Shown: positions 25,508 to 34,212 of the stretch, in pieces
How positions within the stretch are numbered: position 1 is the stretch's first letter
How the letters are laid out: each line of letters begins with the position of its first letter
Notes under the pieces: generated by a model
Told to the model about the DNA's origin: nothing
Seen by the model: only the letters and a program-made list of their open reading frames with translations
The model's database searches: none
Made by a program: the position numbers and the translations under genes
NCBI GenBank assembly: GCA_902364065.1
Contig: CABJCJ010000007.1
Span: 41,816-105,815, forward strand
Reading direction: 5' to 3'
DNA: 64,000 nucleotides
Source: Veillonellaceae bacterium SB90
GTDB taxonomy: Bacteria > Bacillota > Negativicutes > Selenomonadales > Selenomonadaceae

Positions 25508-28500
25508 TCAGAAGTGGTAAGCCGCCCAGATGTTGCCGCCAAGACCTTCATGCTGGCCAGCATAGGCTTTGAGGCTCAGGTTGACTTCCCACGGATTTTC
25601 CGGCGTTGCTTCCAGCTTCCAGCCGGCTTCAGCCATCAGGCTGCTGCCGCCGACATCCGCTTTGCGGATTGGCGCGGAAAGTCCGCCTGCCGAAACACGG
25701 CCCGTGCTCTCGCCGTCAAACTCATAGTCCCAGGCCAGGCCATAATAGAGATTGTTTCTGCCCGAACGGTTGTTGATGCGCGCGCCGATGCGCAGGACAT
25801 CGCTGTTCATGCTGTCAATCGCATAGTTGACGTCGCCGGCCGTGAACGTATCGCCACCGAGATGCGTATGGAAATACTTGCCATAGACATCGAGATCACG
25901 CACGGCACGCTCCGTGCCGCCGCGGCTCTCGCTTGCCGCTTCATGCGTGAGATTGAAGATATGGCCGACGCCGACATGACCGGCCCAGTAATTCTGACTC
26001 GTCCTGTAGCGCTGCGCAGAGCCGTCCGTGCCATGCAGGACAGAGTCGGCATCGTTATCGAGCTGGCCAAAACGCAGGGAACCTTCGACATACGTCTTGT
26101 TTTTGCCGATGAATTTGCCCATGATGCCGCCACCATTGTAATGCGCGTCACCGCTGCCCGCATAGCCATCGCCCGAGACATCATAATTGCCTTTGCCGTA
26201 TTCGTAGAACACGCCGCAGGTCAAATCGCCGCTGGTGAGCCTGGTATCATTGCCAATGCCGGCCACGCCGTTCCACGTATGCGTCGTCACGCTGTTGCCC
26301 GTGTCGTAGCGGTCGCGGCCGCCGCCGATACTGGCAAACGTGATGGTACCATTGCCCTGGTTCTGCAGGCCGTCGAGGACGCCTTCCATGCGATCACGGC
26401 CGGCAGCCAACGTGCCCATACCTGCTTCGTTCGCGATCAGGGCCTGATGCGTCTGCTCCGTGGCCGTAACGACTGGTACCGTCTGTCCGCCATTGCCAGT
26501 TTCAACGTTTGTCGTTTCCATCTGGTAAACGACGTTGCCATTGCTGTCGAGGCTCGCGATGCCTTTGCCGGTCAGGGCATTACCGATGTCCCATTTGCCT
26601 TCCTTGGCAGTGAGATTCCCGGCCGAAAGTGTCGTATTGCCCTTCGTATCAAGCAGCGTCATCGCATAATTGCCGGCACTCGTAATGCTCTGCAGAGAAT
26701 TTGCGGTAAACGAAATGTTGGCTGTATCGACTTTCGTATTGGCAAGATCATAAGTTTTGCCGGCGTCCAGAGATACTACCGTGCCGCCGGTTTTCCAGTC
26801 CAGTGTGCCGTACGAAATCTTGTCAATGGAAGAAATCGTGTAATCCAGATTCTTCCCGTTGTCCTTCAGGGCGCCGCTGCCGGTGACGGTGACCGCACCG
26901 TCTGCCAGGTCATAGCTGTAGCTGTTATTTGCCGCCATGGCATCCAGCCCTGTCACGGTGCCTGCCTTCGTTCCGTCCACGAGCGTCCTGCTGTCTCCGG
27001 CGGCCAGGAGCGTCCTGCTGTCTCCGGCGGCCAGGAGCGTATCCGTTCCCGTAATCGTCATGTTTCCATTGGAGCCAAGCGAGAGGGCTGCCTGGCTGAA
27101 GTCAAAATCATAACTGCCGAGGTTGAGTACAGAATCATTGCTGCCCCAGTCAAGGGTACCAGCCGACAGATTGACTGTACTCACCTGGAGCGTGCCCGGT
27201 TTCAAAATAAGGTTTTCCGCATCGCTGTGGGCCGCATTGGTCTCGGTCTTCGCTTCATACAGGCTGCTGGCAGCAAGGGAATTCGTTTCATCCGCACTCT
27301 TCAAATCATAATCGAATCGATATTCTTTGAGTCCCGTGCTGCGGATATCCACATTCTTCACATTTTCGAGAAGCGTAATGGTTCTGCCCGCTTTTACAGC
27401 AGCTCCATTATCGCTGAACGAAAGATTCGACAAGTCGATGGCCGTGTCCGTAAGGTCTGCTGTATTGGTAACCGCAAGGACTGTGTTGGCCGGATTAATG
27501 GCATAGAAGGCGATCTTGTCGAATTTGTAAATGCCATTCACCGTACCGCCATTCCATATGCTCGCTTCGCCGCCGTCAAGGACCTCATAGCCGTTTTCAT
27601 CTGTTTTGAGCTTCGATGCATAGCCGATGTTCAGGGCATTGCCGCTGTGTGAATCGGGGATTTCATTACTGGCATCTGCTGAATCTCCGTCGAGTGTGCG
27701 GGTATAGCCATAGAGATTTGCATACGTGATATCTGTGCTGCCGCTGAGATTGATGGCATTATCCGTAACAACGGGTCCTTCGCCTGCGACTACGTTAACA
27801 ATCTTATTCTCTGCTCCCAGAGTACCGCCGGAGAGATTCACCACGTTCCCGGAAGCAGTCCCAGATTGGCTGTAGCCGCCAATGATACGGGCTTTAGAAG
27901 AAGGCTCGATGGTGCCGCCGGAAATATTCACATAGTTATTGGTGGCACTGCCAGTATTGGTATAGCCGCCCATAATTAGCAAATCAGTAGCGTCTTGACC
28001 CGCACGAACCGTACCGCCAGCGATGGTGACGCCATTATTCGTGACATTCCCATGGTTTGCCACACCACCACGAATGCCATTACTATCATATAACTGGATG
28101 TTTCCGTTCTCGATGGTGACCGTATTGCCACTGACCTTCGTATCATTATCTTCATCGGTATCCGAATTGCCACCGGTAATCGTGTTGAGGCTTAACGTCC
28201 CTGTAGTATCAATATCCACCGTGTTGTGAAGTACATTCCCTCTCATGGTATAGCCGCCATATAACTTTACCTGGGAATCAGGACGATGCAGGTCAACCCA
28301 AGTACTAGAAATAGACGTATCCCCAGTGATGGTAAGCACGTTATCCTTTACATGCGTATTGAAAGCCCGACCGCCGGCAACGATGTCCGGCAGCTTAAAC
28401 GTACCGCCGGTCATACGGAGTTGGTTGCCGCTTACCACATAAGTGTCAGAGGCAGCAGTATCCTTGTTCCCACCGTGATAACCACCGGCAACACTTCCCG

Positions 28501-29306
28501 CATACAGAGTCGTCGTGCCGGAAATGGTAAGTATATTATCCGTCACATTGCCGCCGGAGCTTCCTACATAGCCTCCCGCTACGTAAGGGGACGAGTTGGG
28601 GATAGATTCTCCAACCGTGCCATTATCAATGGTTACCGTATTTCCTGCCGCATTGCCGCTTCCCTTTTCAACATAGCCGCCTGCAACCTCACGATCCGCC
28701 GCGCTGCCGGTCAAGATAACGGAGTTATGATTGGCATTGCTCGCATTGCCCATAGCATAGCCGCCGTAAACCGCCTGCGTTTTACTATTGTTTTGTACGG
28801 TGACTTCATTCGAAGAAGCATCGCCCTCATCGGAAGTACCGCCGGCGATAATGGATTCATTCGTCGTGCTGTCAACAATTACCTTGTTATTTTTCGATGT
28901 TCCAGTACCGCCGCCCGAGATATAATTACTGACGGTAGTCCCCGTAACGGTCACGGTATTTCCGGATGTCTCCTTCTCACTGCCTTGATATCCATAAATA
29001 CTTTGCCAGCCATCCCCTTTGCTGATTTTCTGCTCAGGAGCAGATGTATCGTTGCGATTGGAAATGACCGCCTCTGTATTATCTACTATCACAACATTCC
29101 CAGAAGAATACTTTGACTCATGATGGCCTTCATAGTCATATGGGATAACATAAGTCTCAGCAAAAACCGGAGTGCCGCCCATCATCAAGCTTGCCACCAC
29201 GGCCAGTGCCAGCTGGCGTTTGGCGGCTTTGCCGTATTTTTTATACTGTCCCCCCCCTGCTGGACAGATAACCGCATTTCATCATTTCATGGTTCCTTTT
29301 TTTCAT
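25508..29306 (-). CDS. Large autotransporter adhesin, apparently phase-variable (OFF in this sequence)
   Basis: Type V secretion protein of about 1265 aa if in frame. The passenger is a repetitive beta-helix (GNTVTI, VAGGY, GGTL-type turns) to about residue 950; the last 270 residues form an autotransporter beta-barrel ending in aromatic F (IWAAYHF). The best start is ATG 29306, 8 nt after GGGAGG, encoding MKKRNHEMMKCGYLS. Codons 16-19 run through a G8 tract (plus 29250-29257); with eight Gs translation stops at a TAA a few codons later. Seven or ten Gs would join it to KKYGKAAKRQLALAVVASL and the VFA-E signal cleavage site. Starting at the later GTG/ATG codons near 29200 would lose the basic part of the signal peptide. 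Confidence 0.85.
26981..27034. repeat. Perfect 27-bp tandem duplication in the autotransporter passenger
   Basis: Two identical 27-bp units (26981-27007 and 27008-27034) plus the start of a third. They encode two copies of LLAAGDSRT in frame, so copy-number change would alter passenger length without a frameshift. Confidence 0.9.
29250..29257. repeat. C8/G8 homopolymer in the autotransporter leader (slippage switch)
   Basis: Eight consecutive C on the plus strand, G8 in the coding strand, between the best ATG/ribosome binding site and the signal-peptide core. The length leaves the gene out of frame here. Confidence 0.85.
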
Positions 29307-29481
29307 CTTCTGAGCCTCCCGTTGTCCGTGGATTCTTGTTTTATCTCAGATGAATTTGCTCTTTTCGTCTTCTTGTAGAATCATCATAAACCGCTAAAAA
29401 AACGCGTGGAGCAAAATGGCACGAAAGGGCGACTTTTTGTCATGAAAAGACAATATTCTCTTTTATCCGCCGTTGCAGCAT

Positions 29482-29508
29482 AAAAAACACCCGCTTGTTC
29501 AGCGAGTG
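29482..29508 (-). terminator. Tannase gene terminator
   Basis: 7-bp stem (29488-29494 / 29502-29508) with a T6 run on the minus strand, nearly the same sequence as the autotransporter terminator. The rest of 29307-29481 is AT-rich and probably holds the autotransporter promoter, but no clear boxes are seen. Confidence 0.75.
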
Positions 29509-29538
29509 CTTTTCTCAACATATGTGTGCAGCAGCTCT

Positions 29539-31284
29539 TTATTTTTTGCTGCCGGCTTTGCAGATCTGGTCGGCCCAGGCGAAGAGTTCGTCGAGGTCGT
29601 AATCGCCTGCATGACCCTTGCCCCACGGCGAGGCAAAGTTGACATCATAGCCGGCATTCTGCAGCTTGAGCGCCAGTACCGCCGGCACGGCCAGGCAGGT
29701 ATCGCGGTCCTTCGCGCCGTGGCGGATGCGCCAGTGCGGGGCAACCGTCACGCCTTTCTGACCGATATAGTAGAGCGGGTTCAGGCGCTTGATGTCCTCC
29801 CACGGGGCCAGCTTCGTGCCGGGCTTCGTGGTGCGCGTCAGCGAGAAGCCCGTGAAGTCGCGCGGCTCATTCGCCGTCGTGCCGAATTCATCGTTCTCAC
29901 CCGAGCTCAGGTCGAATTTGTCAAAGGCAGGCGTGGCCTTGAGCCGCGTTGCCCATGGCGCATACTTCGTGAGATCGACGTCTACGACCTTGCCGTCTTC
30001 AATGGTCAGCCAGTCAAGGTCAGAAAGATCCTCACCGGCATCGAGCGCCGTCTGTGCAGAAGCCGCATAAATGGACTTGATGTAGTCAGCAAAGCTGCCC
30101 GTGCCGTCCTTCTCGAGCGTCAGAGCCTCGCCATCGGCATCCTTGAGGTTCAGGCTGTTGATGTACGCCGGGTAGAGCGCCTTGAGCTGGCCCGACGCCA
30201 CCTTCTGCGCATCGGTGAGCGGCGTGGCGGCGGCCGTCTCCGTCGGCGCATTGTCCGGACGGTTCGTCACGGTATCCGTTGCTCCGTCACCTGCCTCCGG
30301 CATGGCTCCCAGCGGCGGCAGCTTGCCATCGGCACCATCCATGTTCGTTCCTGCACCCGGTTTCATCAGCGGCATCATGACGCCGCTGCTCTGATAGGCC
30401 TCGTTGACGCCATTGAACATCCACTCATAGGCCATGTCCGCATGGTCGAGGTCGGTAATCGGACAGTAATCCTGAGAAGCGAAGATATCATCACGCTCAC
30501 TGGCCGCACCGATTGCCTTGAGCTCCGCATCATAATCCCGGCTGTTGCCCGTTGCGCCCAGCAGGGCTGAGAGCGCACCGCCGGCACTCGTGCCGTTTGA
30601 GATGATCTTTTCCGTATCGCCGGCCGGCAGGCGTCCCTTGTTGTAGCGCAGGTAGCGCACAGCCGCCTTGTAATCGACGATCAGCGCCGGTGCCTTGCCG
30701 ACATACGTCGTGCCGTCCGTCCCCACCGTCGTACGGCCGCGGATTGCAGGTGCGGCGACAACATACCCCTTGGAGAGCGCGACGAGCGATGCATTGGCGC
30801 CGCCGCTCATACGGTCATTGGCGCTCGGCTCCTTGATCTCGCCCGGCATGTAGCCGCCCACGCCATTCGGCAGGAAAATCGGGGCCGTCTTTTTCGTATA
30901 GCCGTTGACCGTACCGCCAGCCTTGAAATAAGCCTCGGGGATGAAGATGCTCATCGATTCTGCTTCCACGGAAGCCGGTTTCGATACGTAAACGATGTTG
31001 CGGTAAGCGCGAAACGCGACATCTTCGCCATTTAGCTTCAGCGTTTCCTTCGTATAGGCATTCTTATCGAATTTCAGGCTGTACGTCTTCTGCTTGGCGG
31101 CCGCAGCCGTCTTTGTCGTCGCGGCAGCAACGCTCGTCTCCTGTACGGCCGTCTTCGCCACGGCAGCGGCCGGCACGGCCTGCACCGAGGCATCTGCCGC
31201 CGCAGCCTGGCTGATCCCCGGCGCAAACGGCACGGTCAGGGCGCTGACGGCCAGCATCGTCAATACGTAACGTTTCAAACTCAT
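29539..31284 (-). CDS. Exported subtype-B tannase-like esterase
   Basis: 581 aa with a signal peptide (MSLKRYVLTMLAVSALTVPFA...ISQA) and an Ala-rich linker before the catalytic domain. The alpha/beta-hydrolase nucleophile motif is ISNGTSAGGALSALLGA, matching the GTSAGG elbow of subtype-B tannases. The C-terminal catalytic region reads HWRIRHGAKDRDT (acid) and PWGKGHAGDYDLDELFAW (His). These enzymes cleave gallate esters and depsides of tannins. ATG 31284 has AAGGATGGGG upstream. The signal peptide places it in the periplasm or outside the cell. It has its own terminator. Confidence 0.85.
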   Translation of the reverse strand: MSLKRYVLTMLAVSALTVPFAPGISQAAAADASVQAVPAAAVAKTAVQETSVAAATTKTAAAAKQKTYSLKFDKNAYTKETLKLNGEDVAFRAYRNIVYVSKPASVEAESMSIFIPEAYFKAGGTVNGYTKKTAPIFLPNGVGGYMPGEIKEPSANDRMSGGANASLVALSKGYVVAAPAIRGRTTVGTDGTTYVGKAPALIVDYKAAVRYLRYNKGRLPAGDTEKIISNGTSAGGALSALLGATGNSRDYDAELKAIGAASERDDIFASQDYCPITDLDHADMAYEWMFNGVNEAYQSSGVMMPLMKPGAGTNMDGADGKLPPLGAMPEAGDGATDTVTNRPDNAPTETAAATPLTDAQKVASGQLKALYPAYINSLNLKDADGEALTLEKDGTGSFADYIKSIYAASAQTALDAGEDLSDLDWLTIEDGKVVDVDLTKYAPWATRLKATPAFDKFDLSSGENDEFGTTANEPRDFTGFSLTRTTKPGTKLAPWEDIKRLNPLYYIGQKGVTVAPHWRIRHGAKDRDTCLAVPAVLALKLQNAGYDVNFASPWGKGHAGDYDLDELFAWADQICKAGSKK

Positions 31285-31310
31285 AGTATCCCCATCCTTC
31301 CTTGTCAACA

Positions 31311-31350
31311 AAAAAGAAAACCGCCGTCCTTTCCGGAATAGCGGTTTTTA
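31311..31350. terminator. Terminator of the small secreted protein genes
   Basis: 8-bp stem AAAACCGC/GCGGTTTT with A/T tracts on both sides, between the 31398 gene and the tannase gene. Confidence 0.7.
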
Positions 31351-31397
31351 ATTCTCTATATGCAATGTCACTTGGCGGCTCATCGGAGCCGATTCAT

Positions 31398-31835
31398 TCA
31401 GGAAAGAAGACCGGCAGCCGGCTTGATGACAGCGGCCGTCGTTGCCTCTTTCTGCGCGTTCCTGACTACATTCGCTGCCTTCTTGTCCTTGGAAGAAGCA
31501 ACTTCCTCCGGAGCCGGATTCTTGGCATCATTCCGAGCCGGCGCCTTGGCATTCTGCTGCGCATTGCGCTCCGGGACCGGATTCTTTGTCGTATTCTTGT
31601 TATTCTCCACAGCCGGAGCTTTTTCCTTCTGCGCTGCCGATTTATTTTTATCGTTTTTATCGCTGGTCTGGTTCGGCTGAATCTGCGGATCCTTCTGGAT
31701 CTGCTGATTGTAATCCGCCGGCTCACGTCCTGCATCCTTTGCCGATGCCGCAAACGACGTGCTTGCCACCCCCAATGCCATGAAACCCGCCATCATCATC
31801 GTCAGGCCCTTCTGCCAACGCTTCTCTTTCATCAT
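31398..31835 (-). CDS. Small secreted low-complexity protein
   Basis: 145 aa from ATG 31835 (GAGAGGG upstream). A signal peptide (KGLTMMMAGFMALGVASTSFA-A) is followed by a disordered Lys/Asn/Pro/Ala/Gln-rich mature part with short repeats such as NAQQNAKAPARNDAKNPAP. No cysteine or catalytic motif is visible. It lies 79 bp after another small exported protein gene and before the tannase, so it is part of a cell-surface cluster. I do not recognise the family. Confidence 0.6.
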   Translation of the reverse strand: MMKEKRWQKGLTMMMAGFMALGVASTSFAASAKDAGREPADYNQQIQKDPQIQPNQTSDKNDKNKSAAQKEKAPAVENNKNTTKNPVPERNAQQNAKAPARNDAKNPAPEEVASSKDKKAANVVRNAQKEATTAAVIKPAAGLLS

Positions 31836-31914
31836 ATCAAACCCTCTCAATCCAAATGCATGATCATCTTTGCCGTCAAAAGCGGCGTTTTGTTCTCTGC
31901 GGCTATCCTGCCCG

Positions 31915-32190
31915 TCAGGTGTTCTTGGCAAGGACAGCGCCGACGACAGCGCCGACAACGGCAGCCGTTGCCATTTCACCCGTGGAGTAGCTCTTTTTCG
32001 TCTCCTTGCGGTGCGTGCGCTTCGGCGGCTGCGGCTTATGCAGGTCGCGGTCATGATCCTGCTCAATGCGCGGCGGATCGTAGTTGCGGTGGCTGGCAGC
32101 CTCTGCCGAGGCCGAAAGCGTCGTACTCAGGATGCCAAAGCTCATGATGCCGACCAGTACGGCGGCAATCCCTTTTTTCCACTTCATCAT
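31915..32190 (-). CDS. Small exported basic protein with C-terminal glycine-zipper-like helix
   Basis: 91 aa from the first of two adjacent ATGs, after GGAGAG. Signal peptide MMKWKKGIAAVLVGIMSFGIL...SAEA, a His/Lys/Arg/Pro-rich middle (DLHKPQPPKRTHRKETKK), and a C-terminal hydrophobic stretch TAAVVGAVVGAVLA that resembles a glycine zipper. It could associate with a membrane or outer envelope. The family is not recognised. It shares its start-region style with the next gene. Confidence 0.6.
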   Translation of the reverse strand: MMKWKKGIAAVLVGIMSFGILSTTLSASAEAASHRNYDPPRIEQDHDRDLHKPQPPKRTHRKETKKSYSTGEMATAAVVGAVVGAVLAKNT

Positions 32191-32291
32191 GATAATCTCT
32201 CCCTTTCTTGTAACGAGAGTGTGTTCTCTTTTGATGATTGCAGTATACGGGAGCCGCCTTGCATTCGGCTTAGATGGCTGTTGGATTTCTG

Positions 32292-33152
32292 TTAAAACTG
32301 TGCCAGGAAGCGCTCGGCCAGCGAAGAGAGGTATTTGTCGCGCGGCCATATGGCCGCCAGCCTCGTTCTGAGCGCGGGCTCCTCAATCCGCTTGATGTGC
32401 AGGTTCTCATGCGCGGCGAGATCCACGGCTCCAGCCGGCGCAATGGCCACGCCAAGCCCGGCATTCGCCCAGAGGATGGTCGTGCGCGCATCATCATTGC
32501 GGCAGTAAATATCAGGAGAAAAGTCATGCGCCGCGCATGCATCCTGGATCAGTTGATGGAAACGGCGGTAGACGATCAGCGGCTTGGCCGCCAGCTCGTG
32601 AAGCGCGATGACGTCGCGCTCCGGCGCCCAGTCAAGCGCCGCGGCCATCGCCGCGATCATGGGCTCCGGGCGGCGGTAGCGGCAGTTGAAGCGCGCAGCG
32701 TTGAACGGCGTGCGGACAATGCCGATTTCAATGATGCCCTTTTCCAGCATGTCGATGAGCTGATACGTATTGCCATCGTAAATCTCGAAATGGATGCCCG
32801 GGTATGCCTGACGGAATTTCTGCATGCCGGGGCTCAGCAGGATATTGCCCGAGGACGATACCGTGCCCAGCGTCAGCGTGCCGCTGAGTCCCCGCCGCAG
32901 ATCATCGATCTCGCGCCTGGTTGTATCCGCCATATCCAGAAGCTGCCGCGCGCGGCGGGCCAGCATGCGCCCGGCATCCGTCAGCTCGATGTGATGCGGG
33001 CCCCGTTCAAAGAGCTTCATGCCAAGCTCAGACTCCAGGAGTTTCATCTGATTGCTGAGCGGCGGCTGCGCCATATGCAGCTTCCTGGCCGCTGCCGTGA
33101 TCTGCCGTTCTTCCACGATTGTCAGGAAATAATGAAGTTGTTTTAAATCCAT
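32292..33152 (-). CDS. LysR family transcriptional regulator
   Basis: 286 aa. N-terminal winged HTH (MDLKQLHYFLTIVEERQ, then AAARKLHMAQPPLSNQMKLLE) and a periplasmic-binding-like effector domain. The start follows GGCGAGGATAT. A 7-3-7 palindrome (33166-33182) overlaps its 5' leader and may be an autoregulatory site. The target is unclear: it could act on the small secreted genes downstream, or elsewhere. Confidence 0.9.
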   Translation of the reverse strand: MDLKQLHYFLTIVEERQITAAARKLHMAQPPLSNQMKLLESELGMKLFERGPHHIELTDAGRMLARRARQLLDMADTTRREIDDLRRGLSGTLTLGTVSSSGNILLSPGMQKFRQAYPGIHFEIYDGNTYQLIDMLEKGIIEIGIVRTPFNAARFNCRYRRPEPMIAAMAAALDWAPERDVIALHELAAKPLIVYRRFHQLIQDACAAHDFSPDIYCRNDDARTTILWANAGLGVAIAPAGAVDLAAHENLHIKRIEEPALRTRLAAIWPRDKYLSSLAERFLAQF

Positions 33153-33165
33153 ATATCCTCGCCTT

Positions 33166-33182
33166 CATATTTTTAAAATATG
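33166..33182. promoter_or_regulatory. Palindrome in the lysR leader
   Basis: CATATTTTTAAAATATG, 7-bp arms with a 3-bp centre, located 14 bp upstream of the LysR start codon. Candidate autoregulatory LysR site. Confidence 0.35.
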
Positions 33183-33268
33183 ATATTTATACTATTCAGA
33201 TATAAAAAATATACTTGTCTTTCTTTTATCATAACAGTGTGCCGCATGAAAAACAAGCAGACCTTTCA

Positions 33269-34114
33269 TTATGGCAGAACTGGTACGGCAATGCGCGTGA
33301 TATATTCGTCCGGATCCGCCGTGCTGAGATCCTCGAGGATGCTTTCTTCATACGAATATGGACCGGGAGAAATCTCCGGATGCGCAGCCAGATAAGCGCG
33401 CAGGCGGCCGTAAGCAGCAGATGTATCCATATAATCGCCTTTGAAATACGTCACGAGGTAGCGGCCCGCCGAACGCACGGCGGCAATTTCTGCCGGAACA
33501 TGCTCCAGGCTTTTGTCCGTAAGCGTGAAAAACCGCGTGATGAGCGTTTCCTGTCCCGGCGCCAGGAAATCGTCCCGGGCCACCAGTGCACCAAAGCCAT
33601 AGCCTGTGTTGAGCCCGTTCGTAAGGATATAGCGCATATGCTCCATGATGATGCGCTCGACGCCATTCCAGTCCTCTGCGGCCATGGCAGCGCGCACGGG
33701 TGACGAATAGACAAGCGGCATGGCGGACATCTCCTCCTCCATCACCCGGTCGCAGACAATCGAGCGGGCATGTGCGAGTATGGCACGCTGATTTTCCACC
33801 ATGCGCTTCATGTCCTGCAGGCGCCGCAGTTCCTGCTGCAGCCATTCCTCCTGACTGGCCAGCAGCTTCTCGAGCCGCTCGGGACTGCGCGCGGCCATAT
33901 AGCTCTTGATTTCTGACAAATCAAGCCCCATCTGGCGCAGCATGCGGATCATGATAAACGGATAGAGCTGCCGCACGGCATAACTGCGATAGCCGTTTTC
34001 CTCCACATGATCCGGCGAGAAGATCCCCTGTTCATCATAGTAATGCAGCGTGCGCTTGTTGACGCCGCAGATCCTGGCGAATTCTCCCGTGCGAAACCCC
34101 ATCTTATGCGTCAT
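33269..34114 (-). CDS. MerR family regulator with GyrI-like effector domain
   Basis: 281 aa. N-terminal MerR HTH (GFRTGEFARICGVNKRTLHYYDEQGIF, of which FRTGEFARICGVNKRTLHYY is typical), a dimerising helix, and a C-terminal effector-binding domain of the BmrR/GyrI type with EESILEDL near the end. It faces a divergent MATE exporter gene, the classic arrangement for a drug-sensing regulator. The start has GGGAGG at 6 nt. Confidence 0.88.
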   Translation of the reverse strand: MTHKMGFRTGEFARICGVNKRTLHYYDEQGIFSPDHVEENGYRSYAVRQLYPFIMIRMLRQMGLDLSEIKSYMAARSPERLEKLLASQEEWLQQELRRLQDMKRMVENQRAILAHARSIVCDRVMEEEMSAMPLVYSSPVRAAMAAEDWNGVERIIMEHMRYILTNGLNTGYGFGALVARDDFLAPGQETLITRFFTLTDKSLEHVPAEIAAVRSAGRYLVTYFKGDYMDTSAAYGRLRAYLAAHPEISPGPYSYEESILEDLSTADPDEYITRIAVPVLP

Positions 34115-34128
34115 TTTTTACCTCCCTA

Positions 34129-34186
34129 TTGACATTACAGTTGCTGGATACTTTACGATAATTATAGCACAAGCTTACATAAGCTT
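34129..34186 (+). promoter_or_regulatory. MATE promoter with MerR-type 19-bp spacer and adjacent palindrome
   Basis: TTGACA (34129-34134) and TACGAT (34154-34159) are 19 bp apart, the overlong spacer that MerR proteins correct. Just downstream lies the perfect palindrome AAGCTTACATAAGCTT (34171-34186), which also falls upstream of a TATAAT on the minus strand for the merR gene. Confidence 0.55.
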
Positions 34187-34212
34187 CATTCACCAGAAAG
34201 GACTGCGATATC

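Noticed and set aside
29120..29353. Plus-strand short open frames over the autotransporter signal region
   Set aside because: No binding site and opposite to the signal peptide coding sequence.
25455..29508. Treating the similar terminators of the autotransporter and tannase genes as repeat ends of a mobile element
   Set aside because: Similarity is limited to about 30 bp of hairpin, in direct orientation, with no transposase or target duplication.
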